Origin: an uncultured Alphaproteobacteria bacterium
Lineage (GTDB): Bacteria; Pseudomonadota; Alphaproteobacteria; RF32; CAG-239
Assembly: GCA_910585375.1 (NCBI GenBank)
Contig: CAJUCZ010000002.1
Span: forward strand, 59,994 to 123,993
Direction of reading: 5' to 3'
DNA length: 64,000 nt
Below the pieces are notes generated by a model. That model was not told the origin of the DNA. It did no database searches and worked only from the letters and a program-made list of their open reading frames with translations. Positions 25,775-33,077 of this stretch are shown here, in pieces (positions within the stretch are counted from its first letter, which is position 1; the number at the start of each line of letters is the position of its first letter). Made by a program: the position numbers and the translations under genes.

Positions 25775-26497
25775 TTACAAACTCAAATAATCCTCAAAAG
25801 ACACATATTCCCGACGTCCCGGTATCTCACCATCGAGAATCTCAGCCCCGATACAATTCCCGGTAATATACAGAGGAACAACTTTTCTCATTCTCCCGTT
25901 TATTTGGGTATAAACTTTATCGCAAAACTTCTGCACCCGCACCGCTCTAAAATACTCATTATACGGCTTGGCATATTTCACCAAATGCTGCCACGGCACA
26001 TTTTTACAAAACTCTTCCGGCGTTACCAAATACGGATTGGTTTTCTTTTTGCCGGTTTTCTCGTCAAACTCGGTCTTATAAAACACGGCACCGATACAAT
26101 AGCCGGTCTGTCCCTGAAAAGGCGGCAACATCAACGCATGAAACGAAGAATAACCATTTTTTTCAAGCTTCACCCCGTAACCGGCCGGATCAATATAAAA
26201 CCGCTCAAAAGTCAACACATCGTCAGGACAATCCTGACAGGAAACCGCTGTATCGTCTTCTTTTACCAGACTGAAATAAGCATGGTTCCTGTACACCCCA
26301 TCCTCAATCGTAACAAAAGACTGCAGAAACATTGATGTTGTTTCATTCATAAAGATTGCTGATTTTCTTTCCTGCCATAAGGAATCAGAACCGATTTCGC
26401 TGGCAACAATCTTAAAGTCCAGACAACATTTTGCATCTATCGGGCTAAAACGCCCGTCCCACCAGTTGGGAACAAATTTTTCCGAATAAATTTCCAT
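25775..26497 (-). CDS. Hypothetical protein, 240 aa
   Basis: Not assigned to a family. Soluble, with many Tyr, Phe and Cys residues and no signal peptide. It ends in REYVSFEDYLSL, the segment duplicated at 25034–25083. The ribosome site is weak, but a good promoter (TTGACT–17–TAATAT) lies 40–70 bases upstream. Together with the 24136–24990 gene it brackets dps in a stretch that shows signs of rearrangement. Confidence 0.55.
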   Translation of the reverse strand: MEIYSEKFVPNWWDGRFSPIDAKCCLDFKIVASEIGSDSLWQERKSAIFMNETTSMFLQSFVTIEDGVYRNHAYFSLVKEDDTAVSCQDCPDDVLTFERFYIDPAGYGVKLEKNGYSSFHALMLPPFQGQTGYCIGAVFYKTEFDEKTGKKKTNPYLVTPEEFCKNVPWQHLVKYAKPYNEYFRAVRVQKFCDKVYTQINGRMRKVVPLYITGNCIGAEILDGEIPGRREYVSFEDYLSL

Positions 26498-26537
26498 AAT
26501 TATAAATTCTTAAGTAAATAATTCTTTATCGTGGTCA

Positions 26538-26566
26538 ATATTACTATTATCCCACAAAAGAGTCAA
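26538..26566 (-). promoter_or_regulatory. Promoter of the 25775–26497 gene
   Basis: On the minus strand TTGACT (26566–26561), 17 bases, TAATAT (26543–26538). Confidence 0.55.
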
Positions 26567-26660
26567 CCGGCTTTCTCAAACGGCAAACCTCAAATAACAT
26601 AGGATAGATTTTCTTATTCTGTTGTCATCTGTTACAAAAAAGGATTAGATAAGACCTAAT

Positions 26661-26679
26661 AAAAAGCAAACCGCTTTTT
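26661..26679 (+). promoter_or_regulatory. Hairpin in the leader of the DUF805 gene
   Basis: AAAAAGC and GCTTTTT around AAACC, 33 bases before the start codon. It could act as a leader structure or weak terminator. Confidence 0.35.
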
Positions 26680-26711
26680 ATACATAAATCAACTACGTAA
26701 GGAGAACAGCA

Positions 26712-27062
26712 ATGGATGCTGCAAAAATAAAACAACTTTTTAATGAATATTTTATCAATACTTTGAAAAATGACTACGTTAACTATCAGGGACGTGCCAA
26801 CCGCCCGATGTATTGGTACTTTGTCTTGTTCAACCTCATTATAAGCATTATCATTTCAATCATCGCCGGCGCAACCGGATTACATATCCTGTCCAGCTTG
26901 TATTCTCTGGCCCTTTTCTGCCCGGGTGTCTGCCTCGGCATTCGCCGTATGCATGATTTGGGAAAAACCGGCTGGTGGATTCTGGTACCGCTTTACAACA
27001 TTTATCTCCTCTGCCTCAAAGGCGAAGATAAAGACAATGCTTACGGCAAACCTGTCAAATAA
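26712..27062 (+). CDS. DUF805 family inner-membrane protein
   Basis: A 116-residue protein of the YhaH/DUF805 family: a short N-terminal part, YQGRANRPMYWYFVLFN leading into the first membrane segment (about 33–55), a second segment near 58–78, then GIRRMHDLGKTGWWILVPLYN and the third. The family's role is unknown. AAGGAGAACAGC gives a good start. Only about three membrane helices are seen, compared with four in longer members. Single gene with its own terminator. Confidence 0.85.
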   Translation: MDAAKIKQLFNEYFINTLKNDYVNYQGRANRPMYWYFVLFNLIISIIISIIAGATGLHILSSLYSLALFCPGVCLGIRRMHDLGKTGWWILVPLYNIYLLCLKGEDKDNAYGKPVK

Positions 27063-27080
27063 GATCCGCCTTATTTTATA

Positions 27081-27107
27081 AAGCCTGCTCAACGCAGGCT
27101 TTTTTTG
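27081..27107. terminator. Terminator after the DUF805 gene
   Basis: AAGCCTGC and GCAGGCTT around TCAAC with a T run. Confidence 0.9.
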
Positions 27108-27133
27108 CATCAAAAACGGCTTAATCTTAATTA

Positions 27134-27163
27134 TTGACAATTTTAATATATAGCACATAATAT
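27134..27163 (+). promoter_or_regulatory. Promoter of the CxxC membrane protein gene
   Basis: TTGACA (27134–27139), an 18-base spacer and TAATAT (27158–27163), 33 bases before the start codon. Confidence 0.55.
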
Positions 27164-27196
27164 ACATATAAGTCAAACTATATAAAGGAAAAAAAT

Positions 27197-27703
27197 ATGA
27201 AAAAGTTTATATTATTTTTATCCGCATCATTCTTACTCCCCCTAAAAGCCTTTGCCAATCCGGCCTGTGCCGTATGTACCGTAGCAATCGGAGCCTCTGT
27301 CGGCATTGCCAGAAAACTCGGCATAGAAGACTCGATTGTAGGTTTGTGGGCCGGAGCATTGCTGACATTACTCGGCTACTGGACAATAATATTTTTTGAT
27401 AAAAAAAATTGGCACTTTTTCGGGCGAAATTTTTTGCTCATGCTTATTTCTGTCGGAATGATCGGCTTTATTTATATAAGTGAAGTAAGCTACCAACCGC
27501 GGATTATTTGGCAGATTTTTTACCTCGACCCTATTTTGTTCAGCTCAATGTTAGGCATGCTTATCTACATATATTCGCAAAAATTCTACCAATGGATGAA
27601 AATGAAAAACGACGGACATGCCCATTTTCCGTTTGAAAAAGTTGTTTTGCCGCTCATCCTCCTGCTCCTGACCAGCTTTTACCTGACCTGTTTTCCTGTT
27701 TGA
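27197..27703 (+). CDS. Conserved-looking membrane protein with signal peptide and CxxC
   Basis: A 168-residue protein. MKKFILFLSASFLLPLKAFA is a cleavable signal, and the mature protein starts NPACAVCTVAIGASVGIARKLGIEDS, with a CxxC directly in front of the first membrane segment. Four further hydrophobic segments follow near residues 50–70, 79–97, 110–128 and 148–166. The pattern of CAVCT, GIARKLGIED and GLWAGALL looks like a conserved family, but I cannot name its function. A periplasm-facing CxxC suggests redox or metal chemistry. AAAGGAAAAAAAT precedes the ATG. Confidence 0.6.
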   Translation: MKKFILFLSASFLLPLKAFANPACAVCTVAIGASVGIARKLGIEDSIVGLWAGALLTLLGYWTIIFFDKKNWHFFGRNFLLMLISVGMIGFIYISEVSYQPRIIWQIFYLDPILFSSMLGMLIYIYSQKFYQWMKMKNDGHAHFPFEKVVLPLILLLLTSFYLTCFPV

Positions 27704-27713
27704 AGACAACACC

Positions 27714-27768
27714 CAACATAAATAAATGCCACCTGCAAGAGGCGGCATTTATTTATGGCGTACCCGGA
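27714..27768. repeat. Direct repeat 1: tRNA-Arg 3' end plus terminator hairpin
   Basis: 55 bases that differ at one position from 28105–28159, which hold the terminator and the last 13 bases of the intact tRNA-Arg gene. The hairpin stem is AAATAAATGCC… / …GGCGGCATTTATTT. The tRNA part stops after TGGCGTACCCGGA. Confidence 0.85.
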
Positions 27769-28104
27769 CGGGGATAGGGACAAAAAACTGACCAACGTCA
27801 GATTTTTGGCACGTATCCCTAGCTTTACTTGTTGAGCAAGGAAAGCGGCAGCAACCGCAGCGAAACTAAGAAAGCTTGGAGCCCTCCCCGTGAAAACAAG
27901 CTCCTGCGATGTTTGAACGGAAGGGTACATCACAAAAAATCCCCAGCAATGCAGGGGATTTTGAAGTGGCGTACCAGGAGGGATTACTCTTCGCTTCGCT
28001 CCAAGTTGCACTGGCGCTCGTTCGCTTTGCTCACCGGCGTTCTCCCGCCCGCCTCTCTCTGGTAGTCAAACCCACTTACTCGTGGGTTCAAATCCACCGC
28101 TCCA
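27769..28104. other. Non-coding interval between tRNA-end repeats
   Basis: No credible gene. It contains a diverged copy of the shared spacer module (27824–27880, GAGCAAGGAAAGC…CAACCGCAGCGA), a strong hairpin AAAATCCCC/GGGGATTTT (27936–27962), and directly beyond it a third tRNA-Arg 3' end (27967–27985, one mismatch to the intact gene). Near 28080–28104 a T-arm-like GTGGGTTCAAATCCACC is visible on the plus strand. It reads as debris of tRNA duplication or of an element once integrated at this tRNA. Confidence 0.6.
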
Positions 28105-28146
28105 CAACATAAATAAATGCCGCCTGCAAGAGGCGGCATTTATTTA
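28105..28146 (-). terminator. Terminator of tRNA-Arg (direct repeat 2)
   Basis: A near-perfect 14-base-pair stem AAATAAATGCCGCC / GGCGGCATTTATTT immediately after the tRNA gene on its strand. Confidence 0.8.
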
Positions 28147-28223
28147 TGGCGTACCCGGAGGGATTCGAACCCACGACCCTCGGCGTCGGAGGCCGATACT
28201 CTATCCAACTGAGCTACGGGTAC
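28147..28223 (-). tRNA. tRNA-Arg (anticodon CCG)
   Basis: 77 bases including an encoded CCA. Acceptor GTACCCG/CGGGTAC pairs fully; D arm begins GCTCAGTTGGATAGAG; anticodon stem TCGGC/GCCGA holds the loop CTCCGAC with anticodon CCG (reads CGG); the T loop is TTCGAAT. The T stem has one mismatch. Discriminator base G precedes CCA. Confidence 0.93.
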
Positions 28224-28298
28224 ATAAACTGTCGCAAACAGTATTACAACAAAATTTTCAATAATTCTACAAAAAAAGTCATTTATCTCAATTTTTTC

Positions 28299-28327
28299 TT
28301 GACTTCTAGCAAAATTGTAGTTATTAA
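28299..28327 (+). promoter_or_regulatory. Promoter of rpmB
   Basis: TTGACT (28299–28304), 17 bases, TATTAA (28322–28327), 45 bases before the start codon. Confidence 0.6.
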
Positions 28328-28372
28328 CAAGCCAACAGGTTTATTTTATGGTTAAGACAAAGGATTATAACA

Positions 28373-28666
28373 ATGGCTAAAAAATGTGATATCGCAGGAA
28401 CCGGCGCTATGAGCGGAAACAACGTTAGCCACGCTAACAACAAAACCCGCCGCCGCTTTTTGCCGAACTTGCAGAATGTTTCTCTGCTGAGCGAGACATT
28501 AGGCAAAATCTTCAAACTGAAAGTTTGCTCCAAAACTTTGCGTTCTATTGAACACAATGGTGGTTTGGATGCTTACTTGGAAGCTACTTCTAATACAAAA
28601 TTGACTGAAGAAGCAGTTAAAATCAAAAAATCAATTGCAAAAAGCAAAGCTGCTGCCGCTGAATAA
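28373..28666 (+). CDS. rpmB: 50S ribosomal protein L28
   Basis: A 97-residue large-subunit protein of the alphaproteobacterial L28 type. The start CDIAGTGAMSGNNVSHANNKTRRRFLPNLQ is characteristic, with the signature of rRNA-contact residues around NKTRRRF; the C-terminal tail is Lys/Ala rich. AAAGGA precedes the ATG. Single-gene transcript between its own promoter and terminator. Confidence 0.96.
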   Translation: MAKKCDIAGTGAMSGNNVSHANNKTRRRFLPNLQNVSLLSETLGKIFKLKVCSKTLRSIEHNGGLDAYLEATSNTKLTEEAVKIKKSIAKSKAAAAE

Positions 28667-28690
28667 GCGCTTTCTTCAGAAGTTTTTATC

Positions 28691-28717
28691 AAGAACTCCC
28701 TCGGGAGTTCTTTTTTT
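28691..28717 (+). terminator. Terminator of rpmB
   Basis: AAGAACTC and GAGTTCTT around CCTCGG, then seven Ts. Confidence 0.9.
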
Positions 28718-28825
28718 ATCCCCATAATTAACAGCCTGTGCAAAATCTGCAGCGAAATATTTTGAGTTTTACAAAAATCTTCGCTATAAAAAATCAAATA
28801 AAAAACATCAGGACTGTTATAGATT

Positions 28826-30301
28826 ATGGAAAATATAGATACCGCCAAACTGCCGCAAAATATTGAAGCCGAACAAGCGCTCCTCGGAGCATTGCTTGCC
28901 AATAACAAAGCCTTTGAAAAAGTCTCCGAATTTTTAAAACCGGAACACTTTGCCGATCCGGTTCACGCCAAAATTTATGATATCATTTCCAAGCTCATCA
29001 GCAAAGGGCACATTGCTGACGTTATCACACTTAAAAACTACTTCGAACAAGAAGGGTTGCTTGATGAAGTCGGCGGCTACAAATATCTGGTCCAACTGGC
29101 CGACAGCTCTTCTCCGCTGACCAATGCCGAATATTATGCACAGTTTATTTATGACAAATACCTGCGCCGCGAACTAATTAACACCGGTTTTGAAATTGTC
29201 AACGAAGCCACAAAAGAAGATTTGGACTCCAACGCTTTTGACCAAATAGAAAGCGCCGAAAAAAAACTGTTCGAACTCTCCAATCAGGGCGACACCCGCG
29301 GCGGCTTTGTAGACTTTTCCGAAGCCTTGAACAATTCATTGCACCTTATTGCCGAAGCCTATGAAAAAGACGGCAAAATCTCGGGTCTGCCCACCTCTTT
29401 GGATGCCCTTGATTACATGATTGGCGGCCTGAACAAATCAGACTTAATCATTATCGCCGGCCGTCCGGCCATGGGCAAAACCGCTCTGGCCACCAATATC
29501 GCCTACAATGTTGCCGAATATATGGCCAATAACAAAAATCTGGATCCCAAAACCCGCGGTGTTGCATTTTTTTCACTGGAAATGTCCGCTGACCAACTGG
29601 CAAGCCGTATTCTTTCCACCGTCACACAGACTAACGGTAAAAAAATGCGAAACGGCGAACTCGACAAAGCTGAATTTATGCGCATTGCCGCTGCCGTTCA
29701 GGAACTGGAACAAATTCCGCTTTACATTGATGATACGCCGGGCCTGAATATCAATATGATTCGTACCCGTGCCCGCCGTCTGCGCCGCAATAAAGGACTC
29801 GGCGCCATTGTAATCGACTATATTCAATTAATTGTCGGCTCAGGCAGCAAAAAGAACGAAGGCAACCGCGTACAGGAATTGTCCGAAATTTCCCGCGGCT
29901 TAAAAATACTTGCCAAAGAACTGAACGTGCCGGTTATTGCTCTGTCACAGCTTAACCGCGGCGTAGAGCAGCGTGACGACAAACGTCCGGTCATGTCGGA
30001 CCTGCGTGAATCCGGCTCAATCGAACAAGATGCCGATATTGTTATGTTCGTCTTCCGTGAAAATTATTATATTCAAAACGAAGAACCCAAGCAAAAAGCA
30101 GGTGAAACGCCGGAACACTTCCAAAAGCGTCAGGAAGAATGGGAAGAACGCCTGCGCCGTACCAAAAACATCGGTGAAGTTATTATCGGCAAACAGCGCC
30201 ATGGCTCAACCGGTACGGTGCAACTGTTCTGGAACGGCGAATTTGCTCAATTCGGCAATTTGGCCAAAGACGAATACTTGCCGGAACAAGCCCGAGATTA
30301 A
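28826..30301 (+). CDS. dnaB: Replicative DNA helicase DnaB
   Basis: Hexameric helicase at the replication fork. The 491 residues have the N-terminal primase-interacting domain (NIEAEQALLGALL), then the RecA-like motor with Walker A GRPAMGKTA near residue 212, FFSLEMSADQLASR, Walker B AIVIDYIQL, and the arginine region SDLRESGSIEQDADIVMF. A C-terminal ~35-residue insertion around EEPKQKAGETPEHFQKRQEEWEE is of the kind found in alphaproteobacterial DnaB. No intein is present. Confidence 0.97.
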   Translation: MENIDTAKLPQNIEAEQALLGALLANNKAFEKVSEFLKPEHFADPVHAKIYDIISKLISKGHIADVITLKNYFEQEGLLDEVGGYKYLVQLADSSSPLTNAEYYAQFIYDKYLRRELINTGFEIVNEATKEDLDSNAFDQIESAEKKLFELSNQGDTRGGFVDFSEALNNSLHLIAEAYEKDGKISGLPTSLDALDYMIGGLNKSDLIIIAGRPAMGKTALATNIAYNVAEYMANNKNLDPKTRGVAFFSLEMSADQLASRILSTVTQTNGKKMRNGELDKAEFMRIAAAVQELEQIPLYIDDTPGLNINMIRTRARRLRRNKGLGAIVIDYIQLIVGSGSKKNEGNRVQELSEISRGLKILAKELNVPVIALSQLNRGVEQRDDKRPVMSDLRESGSIEQDADIVMFVFRENYYIQNEEPKQKAGETPEHFQKRQEEWEERLRRTKNIGEVIIGKQRHGSTGTVQLFWNGEFAQFGNLAKDEYLPEQARD

Positions 30302-30328
30302 TCCTTTATCATAACAACAACTTGCGGA

Positions 30329-30362
30329 TATGTACCTGTGTAACCAAGGTACATATTTTTTT
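30329..30362 (+). terminator. Terminator of dnaB
   Basis: TATGTACC and GGTACATA around an 11-base loop, followed by a T run that merges into the pilin cassette. Confidence 0.85.
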
Positions 30363-30385
30363 ATTAACTTTAAATTAAATAAATA

Positions 30386-30414
30386 TTGACATTTAATGAA
30401 AGGTGGGGTATAAT
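30386..30414 (+). promoter_or_regulatory. Consensus sigma-70 promoter of pilin cassette 1
   Basis: TTGACA, exactly 17 bases, TATAAT: both boxes match consensus perfectly. Expected to be among the strongest promoters in the window. Confidence 0.85.
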
Positions 30415-30437
30415 TTATGTCATAAACAAGGAGAAAA

Positions 30438-30821
30438 ATGATGAACTTCCTCAGAAAAAACATTTGGACAATCTGCCTGATTCTGGCCTTTGTCCTCATT
30501 TCAGGATCAGCTATGGCGGCAACGGGCAGTCAAAGCAGCCTTATGGGTATTGCTAAACAAAAAGCCTTCACTACTTTCAACAATGTCAAAAACATCATCT
30601 TTATCGTTGGCGGTTTCGGTCTGGTTTTGCTGGCCTTCAACGCCATCTTCGGCAAACTCAAATGGACGGCTTTTGCCTCGCTGGCCGTTGGTTTGGCAAT
30701 TTTAGCCGCCGCCGGTGCTATCGTCCGTTACGCAACCGGTGATACAAACTTAAATGCCACAGGTCAGGGAGCTGACAGTTTTGGCGATACTTTCCAGCAA
30801 TCTGCCGCAGACACTTACTAA
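30438..30821 (+). CDS. TrbC/VirB2-like pilin subunit, copy 1
   Basis: A 127-residue protein. Signal peptide of about 28 residues ending SGSAMAA, then a short polar part (QSSLMGIAKQKAF) and two membrane segments (about 52–73 and 77–98) joined by GKLKW, with a polar C-terminal tail. This topology and glycine-rich helices are those of VirB2/TrbC pilins of type IV secretion. AAGGAG precedes a double ATG. No other type IV secretion gene is in the window, so it is an orphan subunit; a different small membrane role is possible. The first 90 coding bases are nearly identical to the second copy at 33938. Confidence 0.6.
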   Translation: MMNFLRKNIWTICLILAFVLISGSAMAATGSQSSLMGIAKQKAFTTFNNVKNIIFIVGGFGLVLLAFNAIFGKLKWTAFASLAVGLAILAAAGAIVRYATGDTNLNATGQGADSFGDTFQQSAADTY

Positions 30822-30827
30822 AAGCAT

Positions 30828-30931
30828 AAGGCGTTGCCTGAACAACGCCTTATTCCTCGGAGAGAAACCCTTGCAAGTAAACCCAATTTACGAGATTAAT
30901 TTTCTCACCGGATTTCTCTCCGCCTCTTTTT
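30828..30931 (+). ncRNA. Structured 3' element of pilin cassette 1
   Basis: 104 bases, 102 of them identical to 34320–34423. Hairpin 1 pairs AAGGCGTTG with CAACGCCTT around CCTGAA. Hairpin 2 pairs GGAGAGAAA (30859–30867) with TTTCTCTCC (30913–30921), enclosing 45 bases with a GTAAA/TTTAC mini-stem, and ends in GCCTCTTTTT. Works at least as a terminator; could also be a stable 3' UTR RNA. Confidence 0.6.
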
Positions 30932-30932
30932 A

Positions 30933-31313
30933 TTAATGCCTTCCGCAACAACATCCTTCATGTTTCTTTCCGGTTTTCTTGCAGCAGTCATCACCCCGTC
31001 CGCAATGACAGACATCATCGTCTCCGCAGTGGCCGCCGCAATCACACCCCTGATTGCCGCACGCACAGGTTTCTTCCGCCGTATTTTTGGTATAGTATTC
31101 AAACTCACCGCTGCCGTCAGCATTAAACCGCGCAGAAAAACTGCCGGAACTAAAACTAAGTTTACCCGATTCGGCCTGCATAGAATCCGGAATTTCGCCC
31201 TCGGCAATCGCCTGCTGCATTTTTTCCAATCTTTTCTTTTTTCCTTCGCAACACGCACAACCCGAGCCTTGTATCGGTCCTGAAATTAATAATTTTGCCA
31301 GCCAGCCAAACAT
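30933..31313 (-). CDS. Cysteine/histidine-rich putative metal-binding protein
   Basis: A 126-residue protein. The N-terminus (GWLAKLLISGPIQGSGCACCEGKKKR) has a CACC; a central stretch SGSFSARFNADGSGEFEYYTK looks like a beta hairpin domain; the last 45 residues hold about 15 Cys and several His (CACGNQGCDCGGHCG, CCKKTGKKHEGCCCGRH). No signal peptide, so probably cytoplasmic. AGGAGAAAG precedes the ATG. The tail resembles the metallothionein at 18227 in style but not in sequence order. Divergent from the YcgN-like pair, also rich in Cys clusters. Role unknown; metal storage or delivery is inference. Confidence 0.65.
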   Translation of the reverse strand: MFGWLAKLLISGPIQGSGCACCEGKKKRLEKMQQAIAEGEIPDSMQAESGKLSFSSGSFSARFNADGSGEFEYYTKNTAEETCACGNQGCDCGGHCGDDDVCHCGRGDDCCKKTGKKHEGCCCGRH

Positions 31314-31381
31314 TTTTCTTTCTCCTTAAAATCATTTATAGTATTATAGCGGACAAATCATTAAAAAAAAGGAAAAATGAA

Positions 31382-31819
31382 GTGCGGGAACACTTTTGGA
31401 AACATAAAAAACTTGCCGATTTTACGGAGGAAGAATGGGAAGCCGTCTGTATGAACTGCGGCAAATGCTGTCTGTTCAAACTGGAAGACGAAGACAGCGG
31501 CGAAATTTACTATACAAATGTCGCCTGCCGTTATTTCGACAAAGAACACTGCCGCTGCAGTTGCTATCAAGAACGCTGCAAACTGGTTCCGACCTGCCTG
31601 AAACTAACCAAAGACAATGTCGATAAAATCAGCTGGATGCCGCAAAACTGCGCTTATCGCCGGCTGGCAGAAGGCAAAGGCCTGCCGGATTGGCACCCGC
31701 TCTTAAACAATGGTCAGATGGCTGAAGAACATACCATAAAAAACTATTGCATTTCGGAACTCGAAATTGATGAAAATGACCTTGAAGACCATATTATCGA
31801 GGATTGGGATGAACAATGA
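31382..31819 (+). CDS. YcgN/UPF0260-type cysteine cluster protein, copy 1
   Basis: A 145-residue protein of the YkgJ-type zinc- or iron-chelating cluster fold, UPF0260 group. EEWEAVCMNCGKCCLFKLEDEDSGEIYYTNVACR is the family core, with later CRCSCYQER and CAYRRLAEGKGLPDWHPL. I take the GTG at 31382 as start because AAGGA lies eight bases before it and the protein then begins REHFWKHKKL, like other members; longer readings overlap the divergent gene. The metal and function of the family are not firmly known. Overlaps the next gene by four bases. Confidence 0.8.
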   Translation: MREHFWKHKKLADFTEEEWEAVCMNCGKCCLFKLEDEDSGEIYYTNVACRYFDKEHCRCSCYQERCKLVPTCLKLTKDNVDKISWMPQNCAYRRLAEGKGLPDWHPLLNNGQMAEEHTIKNYCISELEIDENDLEDHIIEDWDEQ

Positions 31820-32322
31820 GCAACAAAGAATACAGCCTGGAAGCCGCATATGACCCGCAGTCGCGTTATGACGACTTGTCCCGATTCGAACCGGAATTCT
31901 GGAAAAAGAAAAAATTGGAAGACCTGAACAAAGAAGAATGGGAACTTCTTTGCGACGGTTGCGGCAAATGCTGCCTGAACAAGCTTGAGATTAAAGGAAA
32001 AATAAAATTCACCAACACCCGCTGTCGCTTTTTGGACTGCCAAAACTGCCTGTGTAAAATATACAGCCGCCGTTTTGAAAAAGTGCCGGACTGCCGTGAC
32101 ATCGACCTTGCCGCCATTCGCGAAAAGCCCCGCTGGCTGCCGAAAACCTGTGCATATTGGCTTTTGGACAACGGCTTTGACCTGCCGGATTGGCACCCGC
32201 TGAAAACCGGCTGCGCCGACAGCGTCCATAAAGCAGGAATGTCGTTAAAAGACAAAGATACCGTTTCCGAAACAGGAATAGAAGATTATGAGAATTACAT
32301 TATTGACTGGCCGGACCTTTGA
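31816..32322 (+). CDS. YcgN/UPF0260-type cysteine cluster protein, copy 2
   Basis: A 168-residue paralogue of the gene just before it. The core LCDGCGKCCLNKLEIKGKIKF, then CQNCLCKIYSRRF and CAYWLLDNGFDLPDWHPL aligns throughout; the N-terminus is about 25 residues longer. Four-base overlap upstream (ATGA) and a 35-base overlap with the metallopeptidase gene downstream place it in the middle of a tight operon. Two tandem UPF0260 genes are unusual, since most genomes hold one. Confidence 0.85.
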   Translation: MSNKEYSLEAAYDPQSRYDDLSRFEPEFWKKKKLEDLNKEEWELLCDGCGKCCLNKLEIKGKIKFTNTRCRFLDCQNCLCKIYSRRFEKVPDCRDIDLAAIREKPRWLPKTCAYWLLDNGFDLPDWHPLKTGCADSVHKAGMSLKDKDTVSETGIEDYENYIIDWPDL

Positions 32323-32998
32323 TTATGCTGCGGCTCTGGGCTACGATATCAAAGTTGTCAAATCGCCCCGTGCCAGCAAGCTGATTTTAAGAATTGACAA
32401 TAAAGAAAGGATTCCCGTTCTGACAATACCGCGCTACTGCTCAAGCAAACGGGCTCTTGAATTTGTCCGCAGCAATCAGGAATGGATAGATTCCTGCCTG
32501 TCCAAGATTCCGCAAATCAGACAGTTTCAGAACGGCGAACAACTGTCGCTCTTCGGCAAAACTTATACCGTCAGACATATGCCCAATGCCCGCGCCGGCG
32601 TCTTTTTTGACGGCGATTCGGTTTGCGTGTCCGGCGGACGGGAATTTTTGCACCGCCGCCTGCGCGATTTTATCAAAGAACAGGCGCAAAAAAAGTTTCG
32701 TCAGGCTTCACAGCGGCTGGCTGCAAAAATAGACTGCCATGTCAACGATGTTTATATCAAAGACACCAAAAGCCGCTGGGGCAGCTGCTCCAACCGCAAT
32801 AATATTAACTATAACTGGCGGATTGCCTTAGCGCCGGACTATGTCATAAAATACCTGATTGCCCATGAAGTGTCCCACCTCCGCCATCCGGATCATTCCG
32901 AAGACTTCTGGAACTGCGTTGCCTCTTTTGAACCGCGCTATCACAAAGGCCGCGACTGGTTGAAAGAACACGGCAAAGAACTTTATATCTACGAATAA
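32288..32998 (+). CDS. YgjP-type (DUF45) zinc metallopeptidase-like protein
   Basis: A 236-residue protein of the YgjP/DUF45 family. The zinc site HEVSHLRHPDHSEDFW lies near residues 192–207 (HExxH with a downstream His), after the family motifs DTKSRWGSCS and INYNWRIALAP. Members are predicted cytoplasmic metal-dependent proteases, sometimes near restriction–modification genes. The start overlaps the previous gene by 35 bases; an AGGAAT lies upstream. Last gene of the YcgN operon. Confidence 0.88.
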   Translation: MRITLLTGRTFDYAAALGYDIKVVKSPRASKLILRIDNKERIPVLTIPRYCSSKRALEFVRSNQEWIDSCLSKIPQIRQFQNGEQLSLFGKTYTVRHMPNARAGVFFDGDSVCVSGGREFLHRRLRDFIKEQAQKKFRQASQRLAAKIDCHVNDVYIKDTKSRWGSCSNRNNINYNWRIALAPDYVIKYLIAHEVSHLRHPDHSEDFWNCVASFEPRYHKGRDWLKEHGKELYIYE

Positions 32999-33012
32999 CG
33001 CCGTCACAAAGC

Positions 33013-33041
33013 TTGATTCACTCATAAAAAATTTCTATATT
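33013..33041 (+). promoter_or_regulatory. Promoter of the Bax inhibitor-1 gene
   Basis: TTGATT (33013–33018), 17 bases, TATATT (33036–33041). Confidence 0.55.
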
Positions 33042-33077
33042 ATATACAGATATAACCTAATTATGGAGAAATTTCTT

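Noticed and set aside
27756..27768. Second tRNA-Arg gene
   Set aside because: Only the last 13 bases are present; no anticodon or D arm follows.
27829..28065. Small reading frames between the tRNA-end repeats
   Set aside because: They cross hairpins and tRNA fragments and lack ribosome sites and any protein-like pattern.
32441..32689. Minus-strand frames inside the YcgN/YgjP operon
   Set aside because: Shadow frames of coding sequence with no ribosome sites or homologous features.
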